The notes under the pieces are model-generated. The model did no database searches. It was not told the origin of the DNA and saw nothing but the letters and a program-made list of their open reading frames with translations. A DNA stretch of 64,000 bases, from contig CAWBUL010000008.1 in NCBI GenBank assembly GCA_963791885.1, positions 310,001 through 374,000 on the forward strand, in the 5' to 3' direction. Of this stretch, positions 34,722 to 43,079 are shown piece by piece. The translations under genes were made by a program, and so were the position numbers. The DNA is from CAVSUZ01 sp963791885 (GTDB lineage: Bacteria; Pseudomonadota; Alphaproteobacteria; Acetobacterales; Acetobacteraceae). Numbering within the stretch: position 1 is the first letter of the stretch; each line of letters begins with the position of its first letter.

Positions 34722-34989
34722 CCGGGTCGGGCCGGGCGAGCATGGCGAGAGCTAAAACGCCGAGCTCGCTGGTTGAGGTGACGCCGGCTTCGCGCTTCGC
34801 AGCCTCGACCAGGGCCGGTGGCGCACGAAAGCTGATGTGCTCGGTCTTCTCGCCGTCGAGGAGACCGGCGCGCCGGGCTTCCTCGATGGCCGAGGCGGCC
34901 AGAGTCGCGGAACCGGACGGGCGCGGGGTGCGGGTGGCGGCTTTGGCGCGCGCCTGCTTCGTCCTGCTTACGCTGCGAGCCACCGTCAT
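34660..34989 (-). CDS. Antitoxin-like protein partnered with the PIN toxin
   Basis: A 109-residue protein from the ATG at 34989. A basic N-terminus (RSVSRTKQARAKAATRTPRP) precedes KTEHISFRAPPALVEAAKRE and GVTSTSELGVLALAMLAR, an RHH-like strand-helix-helix. The gene overlaps the toxin start, as expected of a vapBC-type operon. Three tandem 14-bp repeats directly upstream could be its autoregulatory operator. Confidence 0.72.
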   Translation of the reverse strand: MTVARSVSRTKQARAKAATRTPRPSGSATLAASAIEEARRAGLLDGEKTEHISFRAPPALVEAAKREAGVTSTSELGVLALAMLARPDPVAAFFHRTAGRLGADHDLEY

Positions 34990-35002
34990 GTCCAGCCTGC
35001 CT

Positions 35003-35044
35003 GCTGTGATGTGCGCGCTGTGATGTGCGCGCTGTGATGTGCGC
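35003..35044. repeat. Three perfect tandem 14-bp repeats upstream of the antitoxin
   Basis: GCTGTGATGTGCGC occurs three times head to tail at 35003-35016, 35017-35030 and 35031-35044, ending 13 bp upstream of the antitoxin ATG at 34989 (minus strand). The position fits an operator or 5'-leader element for autoregulation. Confidence 0.8.
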
Positions 35045-35306
35045 AGGATGGGAGGATTTGTCACACATCGCAAGTGCGCGGTTGCCTGGACGCCGAGGGT
35101 TGATGTGTGTGTGGTGGACCACGGCAGTGTCACGCATCCCGGCCGCCACGACGCCGACATCGTGGCGTGGTCGGGCTCATCTAATCGGCATGCTTATCTT
35201 ACCCTGGCGACCCCGAAGCTTTCGCCGTGTCAATATCTGCAGTATTCTCTGTGGTAAGTTTCGCTCCTGTGGGCAGCTTGTGACCCTGCCCCCAAACTGT
35301 TCTCAC

Positions 35307-36168
35307 TCATAACCAGAATCCGTTCTGGTTGTGGTCCGTCCTGGACCGGGTTGCGAACTCGTTCGGAGTAAGTCCACGCAGGCTGGTGTGGGGCCGATGG
35401 GCATTATAGTCGGCCCGCCAAGCTTCGATGATCCTCCGGGCTGCGGGCAAGCCCTGGAAGACGTGCTCATTGAGGCATTCGTCGCGCAAGCGACCGTTCA
35501 GGCTCTCGACGAATGCGTTCTGCACTGGCTTGCCGGGGGCGATGTAGTGCCAGCCGACACCGCGATCTTGCCGCCAACTCAGCACCACATGCGACGTCAG
35601 CTCGGTCCCGTTGTCGCTGACCACCAGCAAGGGGGCGCCGCGCCGTTCTACGATGTGATTGAGTTCGCGCACCACCCTGCGACCGGACAGCGATGTATCC
35701 ACCACCAGCGCCAGGCATTCGCGGGTGAAGTCGTCCACCACCACAAGCACCCGAAAGCGGCGGCCGTCGGCCAGTACGTCGGAGACGAAGTCCAGGCTCC
35801 AGCGCTGGTTCGGACCCTGTGGCAACGTCATTGGCGCGCGCGTTCCCAAAGCCCGCTTGCGACCGCCACGCCGCCGCACAACCAGTCGTTCCTCGCGGTA
35901 GAGCCGGAACAGCTTCTTGTGATTTAGCATGATCCCTTCTCGCCGCAGCAGAATATGCAAACGCCGATATCCGAACCGGCGCCGCTCGGCCGCCAACGCG
36001 CGGAGCCGCGTGCGAACCGCAGCGTCGCCGCCACGGCGCGATAGGTAACGGAACACCTTCGGTGCAATGCTCAGCAGCGAACAGGCACGCCGCTGCGAAT
36101 AGCTCTTCTCTTCAATCGCCCAGATCACAGCTTTCCGCCGCGAGCCGGGCGTCAGAAGTTTTTTCCCA
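35307..36168 (-). CDS. IS3 transposase OrfB (DDE integrase domain)
   Basis: About 287 residues made by -1 frameshifting from orfA. HTH_21 (RRACSLLSIAPKVFRYLSRR) is followed by the catalytic core: first Asp in RWSLDFVSDVLADGRRF, second in LLVVSDNGTELTSHVV, Glu in NAFVESLNGRLRDECLNEH. The C-terminal YNAHRPHTSLRGLTPNEFA is typical of IS3. The reading frame is intact, so the element may be active. Confidence 0.92.
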
Positions 36169-36418
36169 AGGCTTCCTTCAGCGTCGCCACATCCAGCACC
36201 GATTCCGCCAGCAGCTTCTTCAGCTTGCGGTTCTCCTCTTCCAGAGCCTTCAGTCTCTTGGCGTCCGAGATCTCCATCCCGCCGTAGCGCGATCGCCAAT
36301 TGTAGAACGTCGCGTCGCTGATCCCGTGCTTGCGGCACAGCTCCGTTACCGGCAGTCCTGCCTGATGGTCTTTCAGCACACCGATGATCTGCTCCTCAGT
36401 GAACCGGCTCTTCCTCAT
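36152..36418 (-). CDS. IS3 transposase OrfA (HTH, leucine zipper)
   Basis: An 88-residue protein: MRKSRFTEEQIIGVLKDHQA, GLPVTELCRKHGISDATFYN HTH, then the heptad region RLKALEEENRKLKKLLAESV. It ends LGKNF just after an AAAAAAC run at 36158-36164, a classic -1 slippery site from which ribosomes enter orfB to make the OrfAB transposase. Confidence 0.92.
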   Translation of the reverse strand: MRKSRFTEEQIIGVLKDHQAGLPVTELCRKHGISDATFYNWRSRYGGMEISDAKRLKALEEENRKLKKLLAESVLDVATLKEALGKNF

Positions 36419-36481
36419 CTTCCGTCTCCTGGCGGGAACGGACGCTAGCTCAGAGCGGGGACATTTCAGGGGGCAGGGTCA

Positions 36482-36895
36482 GGAATCCAGAAGCGTTTCC
36501 ATTTTTTCCAAATGCCCCTCGCTCAATTTGAGGACGTCGTCTATTGCCCCCAGGCTGGTCGGGGGAGAGAAACTATAACTTTGCAACCCTAGACCGTGTG
36601 GACGGATTTTACCAAGACCAGGCCGCATGCGAAGCTGACAATTGCCGAGAAGCTCACTGCGGTTTTCTCGCATCGTAAGGCGACGCAAAAAACTAAGGAC
36701 AACTAACCGCAATAAAAACTCAAGAAAATAGATGTTTACGATAGGAATACGCCCACCAGTAAAAGTAATTATAGTTAGATTAAATATCGTTAATAGAAGG
36801 AAAATCGCCCCGCAGAAGACAAAAAATACCACAAATGGTCGACGAGCGGCCTGAGTTTTCTGGCTAAACGCAGTTCGAAAGCTCATTGCGTCCAT
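36482..36895 (-). pseudogene. Low-GC membrane protein gene, 3' end cut by the IS3 element
   Basis: A frame of 138 codons from MDAMSFRTAF. Helices RRPFVVFFVFCGAIFLLLTI and IPIVNIYFLEFLLRLVVL are followed by a basic region and a soluble tail that stops in the IS end. Base composition is far more A/T-rich than the rest of the window, pointing to horizontal origin. No matching continuation is seen on the other side of the IS. Function unknown. Confidence 0.6.
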
Positions 36896-37060
36896 GAACG
36901 TTATCCCCCTTTTTCACGCGCCAGCAGTCTCTGGAGCTACCGATATCTGGAGGGAACGATACGCAGCGGTTCGAACGCAATGAAAAAATCACCCGGGCGG
37001 ACCAAGATCGGCGTGTACAGAGATGGTATCACCTGACAGTAGCCGCTGCTGGCTGAGGGA

Positions 37061-37339
37061 TCAGGCGGCGGTCTTCAGGTCTGGTTTGTCCTCCTTCTTA
37101 CTGTGCTTCGGGATGCCATCGCAGAATGCCTTGGCGGGCGTCCCGCCGTTCATGCCGTGCCCCTGATGGGGGCGCTTGGTATTGTAGCCAACCAAGTAGG
37201 CATCGAGCACGGTCTGCATCTCCTCGATCGTCTCGAACCAGGTCTTGCGGCCCTCCACGCGGAAGTGCTCGTTCAGCAGCTCGCTGCAACTCTCGAAGGT
37301 CAGCGGTCTTGGCGCTCTTCCGTACGGCGATGAGATCAA
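37061..37339 (-). pseudogene. IS481-like transposase C-terminal fragment
   Basis: The minus frame gives LTFESCSELLNEHFRVEGRK, TWFETIEEMQTVLDAYLVGY and NTKRPHQGHGMNGGTPAKAF, the C-terminal part of an rve_3 integrase-core transposase (the YNTxRPHQG motif). The DDE Asp residues and N-terminus are missing. It lies in remnant DNA after the IS3 element. Confidence 0.78.
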
Positions 37340-37478
37340 GCCGCTCGGCCCCGAGTTCCTTTAACCTTAACATTCGCGCACTGCGATCGGATACCTTCGA
37401 CTGACTTGTGGTGCTTGAGTTGGTGGGGCCCGTCCCGATGGGATTGTACAAAATTGTTATAAAGACTGACCTACCAAT

Positions 37479-38240
37479 CTATGTGTGTGTCCGATCCAGA
37501 AAAACCTCCAACACCCCAACAAATCCAGACAGATTGTCCGCATGCAACCAGTGGCCGGCGTTGCGCACCTTTACGAAGCGCGCGTGTGGAAAGAGTTCGC
37601 GGATCACCGTTCGTGCCTCCGGCTTGATATAGTCCGAGCGGTCGCCGGAAATGAACAGCGTCGGGCCGTCATAATGGGCGGTGGGCGACTCCCAGCCCTC
37701 GATCGCGGGCAGTGCGTCAGCGAGTTCCTTCAGACCGATCCGCCAGGGCGGCGTTTGGCCGGGCCGAAAATTCTGCAGCAGGAAGGTGCGGATGCCGGGA
37801 TCGGGCACGGCGCTCGCCAGCGCTGCGTCAGCCTCGGCGCGGGTTGCGGCCTCGGGCAGTGCACGCATCGCCGCGATGTAGCCGCGGAAGCGCGACGCAT
37901 AGGGCACGGGCGCGATATCGGCGACGCAGAGGGCGGTGACGACGTCGGGATGATCCAACGCCAGGCGCATCGCGGTCTTGCCGCCCATGGAGTGGCCGAT
38001 CACCACAGCGGGGCGGGCGTTCAGCGCCTCCATCGTTTCCAGCACGTCGACGGCCATGGTGGGGTAGTCGGCGCCTTGTGCGTGCGGGCTGGCGCCGTGG
38101 TTGCGCGCATCCATCGCGATGACGCGGTGATGCGCCGCCAGCGCGCGCTGCACGCCGCCGAGATTGCGCGCCGATCCGAACAGGCCGTGGAGCAGCACCA
38201 CTGGCCGGCCGTGTCCTGCTTCGACGCTGTGCAGAATCAT
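37479..38240 (-). CDS. Alpha/beta hydrolase (YbfF-like esterase)
   Basis: A 253-residue hydrolase. It has the oxyanion region PVVLLHGLFGSARNLGGVQR, DARNHGASPHA, the nucleophile in VVIGHSMGGKTAMRLAL, and the catalytic His in VKVRNAGHWLHADNL. YbfF-type enzymes hydrolyse short acyl esters or acyl-CoA. The ATG at 38240 overlaps the EamA stop (ATGA), so it is the second gene of a coupled pair. Confidence 0.88.
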   Translation of the reverse strand: MILHSVEAGHGRPVVLLHGLFGSARNLGGVQRALAAHHRVIAMDARNHGASPHAQGADYPTMAVDVLETMEALNARPAVVIGHSMGGKTAMRLALDHPDVVTALCVADIAPVPYASRFRGYIAAMRALPEAATRAEADAALASAVPDPGIRTFLLQNFRPGQTPPWRIGLKELADALPAIEGWESPTAHYDGPTLFISGDRSDYIKPEARTVIRELFPHARFVKVRNAGHWLHADNLSGFVGVLEVFLDRTHT

Positions 38241-39148
38241 CGGCGTGCGGGCCAGACGGCGAGGCCGACGCCGGCGAGGATCAGCGCTGTGCCGGCGACC
38301 AGGTCGGGGGTGATCGGCTCGCCGAGAATAATCGCGGAGAGGATGATGCCGACCGCCGGCGTTGCGAGATAGCCGACGGATGAAACCACCGCGGGAAGCA
38401 GCACCGCTGTCTCCATCACGCCCCAGGTTCCCAGTGGACCGGCGAGCAGTCCGACATACAGCATCGGCCCCCAGGCGGCGGGGCCGGCGCCGAAGGATGG
38501 ATGCGGTGCCTCGATCAGCACCAGCGGCAGCAGTGCGAGGGAGGCGATCAGAAAGCACCAGGGCAGAAGCTGGAACATCGAATGCATTGGCGGCGAATGG
38601 CGCACCGTCAGCAAGGCGACCGCCCAGCACAGCGCACAGGCGAGCAGGAAGGCGTTGCCGATGAGGGCGTGGCGGGAGGTCCAGTCGACGGCCCAGGGGC
38701 CGACGAGCACGGCGATGCCTCCGAGGCCGATGAGCGTTGCGATCCATCGCCGCGCGGTGATGTGCTCGCGGAGGAAGACCAAGGATAAGGGCACGACGAA
38801 GATGGTGGTCGTGTTCGCCAGCACGGCGGTGCGTCCGGCCGGTACCCAGGCGACGGCGATGTGCGCGAGGGCGAAGAAGGCGGCGAGCTGGAGCAGGCCG
38901 ACGGTGAGGAGCGCGGGGAGGTCGCGCCAGACGGGGACGATCATGCGGCCTGACAGCGCGAGGACGATCGCGGCGACGAGGCCGGATTGCACCGCTCGGG
39001 CCTGGGCGAACCACAGCGGTGCGGCGCCATGGTCGATGGCGAGCTTGGTCAGCGGCCAGCCGCTGGAGAGGAGGATGACGGAGATCAGCAGCAGCGCCAG
39101 CCCGCGCAGCGGCACCGGCGGCGCCGCTGTTTGGGCGCTATTGCCCAT
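38237..39148 (-). CDS. EamA/DMT family transporter
   Basis: A 303-residue protein of ten helices arranged as two EamA repeats (first: GLALLLISVILLSSGWPLTK ... LREHITARRWIATLIGLGGI; second: LLACALCWAVALLTV ... LGEPITPDLVAGTALILAGV). It probably exports a metabolite. The ATG at 39148 lies within the first of three tandem 29-bp repeats; ATGs at 39172 and further upstream in the repeats are alternatives. Confidence 0.88.
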   Translation of the reverse strand: MGNSAQTAAPPVPLRGLALLLISVILLSSGWPLTKLAIDHGAAPLWFAQARAVQSGLVAAIVLALSGRMIVPVWRDLPALLTVGLLQLAAFFALAHIAVAWVPAGRTAVLANTTTIFVVPLSLVFLREHITARRWIATLIGLGGIAVLVGPWAVDWTSRHALIGNAFLLACALCWAVALLTVRHSPPMHSMFQLLPWCFLIASLALLPLVLIEAPHPSFGAGPAAWGPMLYVGLLAGPLGTWGVMETAVLLPAVVSSVGYLATPAVGIILSAIILGEPITPDLVAGTALILAGVGLAVWPARR

Positions 39149-39230
39149 GCGCATCCGCGCAATCACACTCATCCCATGCGCATCCGCGCTATCACATTCA
39201 TCCCATGCGCATCCGCGCAATCACACTCAT
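39144..39230. repeat. Three tandem 29-bp repeats over the EamA start
   Basis: Units at 39144-39172, 39173-39201 and 39202-39230 are identical except for two bases in the middle copy. Read on the minus strand each begins ATGAGTGTGATTGCGCGG and contains three ATGs. Because 29 is not a multiple of three, each unit shifts frame, giving alternative or decoy starts for the EamA gene. Confidence 0.85.
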
Positions 39231-39240
39231 GGTGAATGGA

Positions 39241-39720
39241 TTACTGGAAGGTCGTCCAGCGGGAAACTGCCGGCTCCGCGGTGGCCCATTTCCATCCCTT
39301 GGGGTCACGGCAGATCATGATCATGTACCAAGGCGGGGCTTTTCCGTCGGCGATGGAGAAGACGACGTCGCGACAGACGGCGATGGGTGTCACGATCTGA
39401 TCCACGACGCGCAGGGTGCCATGCTCGTTGCCGATCGGGATGGTGTGGTTGATGTGCCACGGCGCCTCACCGCCCACCGGGATAGCGCCGGCGGCCTCGG
39501 CGATCGCGTCCTGCTCTGCGCCGGTGCGCACCCGCGTGTAGGTGTTGGAGGCGTAGTTGGTGACGGTGCCAACCGCGACGCCGACGGCGACGCCGACGGC
39601 GGGATTGCCGGTGGCCGCGCCGGATGCGGCGCCGCTGGCGATGCCGGCGACTTCGCCGATGCTCTTGCAGCCTGCGAGCGGGATCAGGGCGCAGAGCAAG
39701 GCGGCGGTGCGCAGCGTCAT
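39241..39720 (-). CDS. Predicted lipoprotein (twin 1)
   Basis: A 159-residue protein with lipobox signal peptide RTAALLCALIPLAGC. A glycine/alanine-rich stretch (GIASGAASGAATGNPAVGVA) resembles glycine-zipper membrane segments. The C-terminal domain has PWHINHTIPIGNEHGTLRVV and paired Cys, ending AVSRWTTFQ. The ATG overlaps the stop of the upstream twin (ATGA). Function unknown; probably an outer-membrane or periplasmic anchor protein. Confidence 0.72.
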   Translation of the reverse strand: MTLRTAALLCALIPLAGCKSIGEVAGIASGAASGAATGNPAVGVAVGVAVGTVTNYASNTYTRVRTGAEQDAIAEAAGAIPVGGEAPWHINHTIPIGNEHGTLRVVDQIVTPIAVCRDVVFSIADGKAPPWYMIMICRDPKGWKWATAEPAVSRWTTFQ

Positions 39721-40232
39721 TGCAGGCCGTTCCAGCGCGCGGTGGAGGGTTCGGCCAGGGCCCATTCCCAGTTCACGCCGTTGAAACAGACCGACGTGGT
39801 GTAGAAACTCTCGGTCACATTCTTATCGTTCTCAATCGAGAAGACGATCTGCTTGCAGATGAAACCGGGGGCGCTGGCGATGCGGAACACGGTGACCTGG
39901 CCATGATCGTTGCGCTCGATGGGCAGATCGTGCACCACATGCCACGGCGCGACCTGGCCGATGGCCAGCGGGCCGGCGGCATTGGCGATGGCCTGCTGTT
40001 CGGTGTGGTGCACGCGGCGCTCGACGTAATGGAGGCCGGCATCGGCCGCCGCTGCCACGCCGAGGCCGATGCCGGTGCCGAGGGCGGCATTCTTCGTGAC
40101 GCCACTGGAGATGCCGGCGCTCGCGACGCCGGCCAGGTCCGCGGTGCCGGCGGCGAGAAACGAGGTGCAGCCGCACAGCATCGAGAGCGAAATGAACAGG
40201 GCAGCCCGGGGAATCGCGCGTGCAATGTACAT
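39717..40232 (-). CDS. Predicted lipoprotein (twin 2)
   Basis: A 171-residue protein with signal and lipobox ISLSMLCGC. A glycine-zipper-like stretch (KNAALGTGIGLGVAAAADAG) precedes a domain with PWHVVHDLPIERNDHGQVTV and ICKQIVFSIENDKNV, ending TARWNGLQ. Both halves align with the downstream twin, so the pair arose by tandem duplication. Function unknown. Confidence 0.72.
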   Translation of the reverse strand: MYIARAIPRAALFISLSMLCGCTSFLAAGTADLAGVASAGISSGVTKNAALGTGIGLGVAAAADAGLHYVERRVHHTEQQAIANAAGPLAIGQVAPWHVVHDLPIERNDHGQVTVFRIASAPGFICKQIVFSIENDKNVTESFYTTSVCFNGVNWEWALAEPSTARWNGLQ

Positions 40233-40351
40233 CGCTATTCATCAGGAACGGTCCCCGCGCGGGTGCAAGTCGCCAGAGGGGTGACTCGCGGCCGGTTGAC
40301 CGGATTGGGATCGATCCTATCGTGCACGTGATCGAAGGACGGTGATTCGAC

Positions 40352-41506
40352 ATGACCCGATATCTGCGGAGCGGCATCTTTCTCGCCCCGTTCCACGCGA
40401 TGGATGAGAACCCGACGCTCGCGCTGGAGCGCGACCTGGAGTTGCTGCAGCACCTCGACCGGCTGGGATATAACGAGGCCTGGATCGGCGAGCATCATTC
40501 GGGCGGGTTCGAGATTATCGCTTCGCCCGAGGTTTTTATTGGTGTTGCGGCCGAGCGCACGCGGCATATCCGATTGGGCACCGGGGTTGCATCGCTGCCT
40601 TATCACAATCCCTTTATTCTCGCGGATCGGATGGTGCTGCTGGATCACCTGACGCGCGGGCGCACGATGTTTGGTGTCGGGCCGGGTGCGCTGGTGCACG
40701 ACGCGGTGAAGATCGGCATTGCGGCGGGCGATCAGCGGCGGATGATGAATGAGAGTCTGGATGTCATCTTGCGGCTGCTGCGCGGCGAGACGGTGAACGA
40801 GAAGACCGATTGGTACACGCTGGAAGACGCTCGACTGCAATTGCCCTGTTATACGCAGCCGGTGATGGAGTTGGCGGTGGCGGCCTCGCGGTCTCCGACG
40901 GGTGCGCTTGCGTCGGGGCGGCATGGGATCGGGATGCTGTCGATCGGCGGCACGTCGCCCGAGGCGATGAAGCATCATGCGAATAACTGGCGGATCTATG
41001 AGGAGCAGGCGCGGCTGAATGGGAAGGTGGCGGACCGGAAGAACTGGCGGCTGGTGACGATGGTGCATGTGGCGGAGACGCGCGAGCAGGCGCGGGAGAA
41101 TGTGCGTTACGGGATCGAGGCGTTCGCTCAGTATTTTCGCGATGTGGCGACGTTTCCGATCGTGCCGCCGGGGATCGGGGACGCGTACGAGTATTTGGTG
41201 GAGACGAAGTCGGCGTGCATCGGGACGCCGGATGATGCGGTCGCGTATATCGAAACTTTGCTGGAGGGGACGGGTGGGTTCGGCTCCATCATGGAGCTTG
41301 CGCATAACTGGGCGGATTGGGGTGCGACGAAGCGGCATTACGAGTTGATGGCGCGTTATGTTCATCCGCATTTCCAGGAGAGTCGGGAGCTGCGGCGGGA
41401 GAGCTATGGGTTCGCGACGGATAATGGCGATCGGTTCCGAGAGCAGTCTCAGGCGGCGGTGCAGGCGGCGATCGACGGGAACGCGAAGCGCACGGCGGCG
41501 GAGTGA
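40352..41506 (+). CDS. LLM class flavin-dependent oxidoreductase
   Basis: A 384-residue luciferase-family monooxygenase. LRSGIFLAPFHAMDENPTLA and LGYNEAWIGEHHSGGFEIIA are typical of the limonene-monooxygenase-like group; LGTGVASLPYHNPFILADRM and TMFGVGPGALVHDAVKIGI follow. It is the first gene of a four-gene operon with every junction overlapping: AtzG-like protein, amidase and alpha/beta hydrolase. The substrate is unknown. Confidence 0.9.
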   Translation: MTRYLRSGIFLAPFHAMDENPTLALERDLELLQHLDRLGYNEAWIGEHHSGGFEIIASPEVFIGVAAERTRHIRLGTGVASLPYHNPFILADRMVLLDHLTRGRTMFGVGPGALVHDAVKIGIAAGDQRRMMNESLDVILRLLRGETVNEKTDWYTLEDARLQLPCYTQPVMELAVAASRSPTGALASGRHGIGMLSIGGTSPEAMKHHANNWRIYEEQARLNGKVADRKNWRLVTMVHVAETREQARENVRYGIEAFAQYFRDVATFPIVPPGIGDAYEYLVETKSACIGTPDDAVAYIETLLEGTGGFGSIMELAHNWADWGATKRHYELMARYVHPHFQESRELRRESYGFATDNGDRFREQSQAAVQAAIDGNAKRTAAE

Positions 41507-41694
41507 TGAGTATGGATCAGGAGCTTGTCGTGGTGCTGGCTCGGGCGGCTGGGCTGGAGAAGGCGCTTGCCGCGTTTCCGGAGGATGTGCGGGCGGCGGC
41601 AGAGCAGGCGCGGACGATGATGGAGGCGGTGCCGGTGCAGAAGGATGCGGCGGCGGAGCCTTGGCCGCCGATGCGCGCGGTCCTCGCGCCATGA
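41506..41694 (+). CDS. AtzG-like small protein (DUF4089)
   Basis: A 62-residue helical protein, MSMDQELVVVLARAAGLEKA ... VRAAAEQARTMMEAVPVQKD. It matches the AtzG-like/DUF4089 pattern; such proteins form a heteromeric complex with AtzE-type amidases, recalling GatC with GatA. Its ATG (41506) overlaps the LLM stop (TGATG), and its stop overlaps the amidase ATG. Confidence 0.75.
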   Translation: MSMDQELVVVLARAAGLEKALAAFPEDVRAAAEQARTMMEAVPVQKDAAAEPWPPMRAVLAP

Positions 41695-43079
41695 GTGTGC
41701 ATTGGTTCACGGCGGAGCAGATCGCGGCGGCATATGCGGAACACGAGCTTTCGCCGCTGGAGCTGGTGTCGGCGCTGATTGCGCGGATTAAGAAGCTCGA
41801 TCCGGAACTGCATGCGTTCATTCGGCTGGATGAAGAGGCGGCGCTAGCGGAGGCGCGGCTGGCGACGGAGCAGATTGCGGCCGGGCGGAGTCGGGGGAAG
41901 CTGCACGGCGTGCCGGTCGGGATCAAGGACATCATCGATGTCGCGGGGTTGCCGACGACGTGTCACTCGCGGGTGATGGAGGGGCATATCGCGCGGCGTG
42001 ATGCGCAGGTGATTGCGCGTCTGCGGGCGGCGGGGGCGATCATCCTGGGCAAGCTGTCCACGCATGAGTTTGCGATCGGTGGGCCGAGTCATGACCTGCC
42101 GTTCCCGGCGGCGCGCAATCCGTGGAACCTCGCGCATCATCCGGGCGGGTCGTCGTCGGGGTCCGGGGCGGGCGTTGCGGCTGGGCTGTTCCCGGCGGCG
42201 CTGGGTTCGGATACGGGCGGCTCGATCCGCAATCCGGCGAGTTCCTGCGGCATCGTCGGGCTGAAGCCGACTTATGGTCTGGTGTCGCGGCGGGGTGTGT
42301 TTCCGCTGGCGTTCACGCTGGATTATGTCGGGCCGCTGACTCGCACGGCGGCTGACTGCGCGCTGATGATGCAGGCGATTGCGGGTCATGATGCGGATGA
42401 TCCGGGAAGTGCGGCGGGGCCGCCGATCGATTTTGGCGTGGGGCTGGAGGCGGGGGTGCGCGATCTGCGCATCGGTTTCGTCCGGCACTTTCACGAACGG
42501 GATGAGCCTGCCGATCCGGAAGTGACGGCCGGGTTGGAGGAGGCGGCGCGGCTGATGGAGGCGGAAGGCGCGCTGGTGCGTACGATCACCTTGCCGTCGC
42601 TGCAGGAATTTGCGGCGGTGAATCGGGTGATCCTGACGGCCGAGGCGTGGTCGGTGCACGCGCATTGGCTGCGAGAGCGGCCGGGCGATTATGGGCAATT
42701 GACGCGGCAGCGGTTGATGGCGGGCGCGTTCCTTTCGGCCGATGCGTATGTCGGCGCGCAACGGCGGCGGACGCAGTTGATCGGCGCGGTGAACGACGCG
42801 TTGCGCGAGGTGGATGTGCTGATGTGCGCGTCGAACCTCGATCCGGCGTGCAATATCGAAGATCCGGCGGAGATCGCGCGGACGTATTCGCGTCAGGCGC
42901 GCACGCCGTTCAATGTGACGGGACATCCGGCGCTGGCGATGGGCGCGGGGTTCGCGCGGAACGGGTTGCCGTTGTCGGTGCAGTTCGTGGGGCGCACCTT
43001 CGCGGATGCGACGGTGCTGCGGGTCGCCGCGGCGTATCAGCGCGCGAGTGGGTGGTATGAGAGGCATCCGAACATATGA
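41691..43079 (+). CDS. Amidase signature-family hydrolase (AtzE/GatA-like)
   Basis: A 462-residue amidase. The Ser-cisSer-Lys triad is visible: Lys in GVPVGIKDIIDVAGLPT, cis-Ser in HHPGGSSSGSGAGVAAG and nucleophile Ser in LGSDTGGSIRNPASSCG. GLKPTYGLVSRRGVFPL is conserved. It probably works with the upstream AtzG-like subunit. The ATG at 41691 overlaps the preceding stop; its own stop overlaps the next gene (ATGA). Confidence 0.93.
   Translation: MSVHWFTAEQIAAAYAEHELSPLELVSALIARIKKLDPELHAFIRLDEEAALAEARLATEQIAAGRSRGKLHGVPVGIKDIIDVAGLPTTCHSRVMEGHIARRDAQVIARLRAAGAIILGKLSTHEFAIGGPSHDLPFPAARNPWNLAHHPGGSSSGSGAGVAAGLFPAALGSDTGGSIRNPASSCGIVGLKPTYGLVSRRGVFPLAFTLDYVGPLTRTAADCALMMQAIAGHDADDPGSAAGPPIDFGVGLEAGVRDLRIGFVRHFHERDEPADPEVTAGLEEAARLMEAEGALVRTITLPSLQEFAAVNRVILTAEAWSVHAHWLRERPGDYGQLTRQRLMAGAFLSADAYVGAQRRRTQLIGAVNDALREVDVLMCASNLDPACNIEDPAEIARTYSRQARTPFNVTGHPALAMGAGFARNGLPLSVQFVGRTFADATVLRVAAAYQRASGWYERHPNI

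Larger units (their letters stand above)
35281..36481 (-). mobile_element. IS3-family insertion sequence (IS407-like group)
   Basis: A complete 1201-bp element. Terminal inverted repeats begin TGACCCTGCCCCC on both ends (left 35281, right end complement at 36481). It carries overlapping orfA and orfB with an A6C slippery site. Flanking 3-4 bp do not match, so no target duplication is seen; the flanks may have been rearranged after insertion. It truncates a low-GC membrane-protein gene on its right. Confidence 0.92.

Noticed and set aside
37479..39014. A 511-codon minus frame covering hydrolase plus ~258 extra N-terminal residues
   Set aside because: The N-terminal part is Arg/Pro/His-rich shadow of the EamA gene in another frame; the hydrolase begins at the ATG at 38240 that overlaps the EamA stop.
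41844..43067. A 407-codon minus frame opposite the amidase gene
   Set aside because: Antisense shadow with no domain; the plus strand has the full amidase signature triad.
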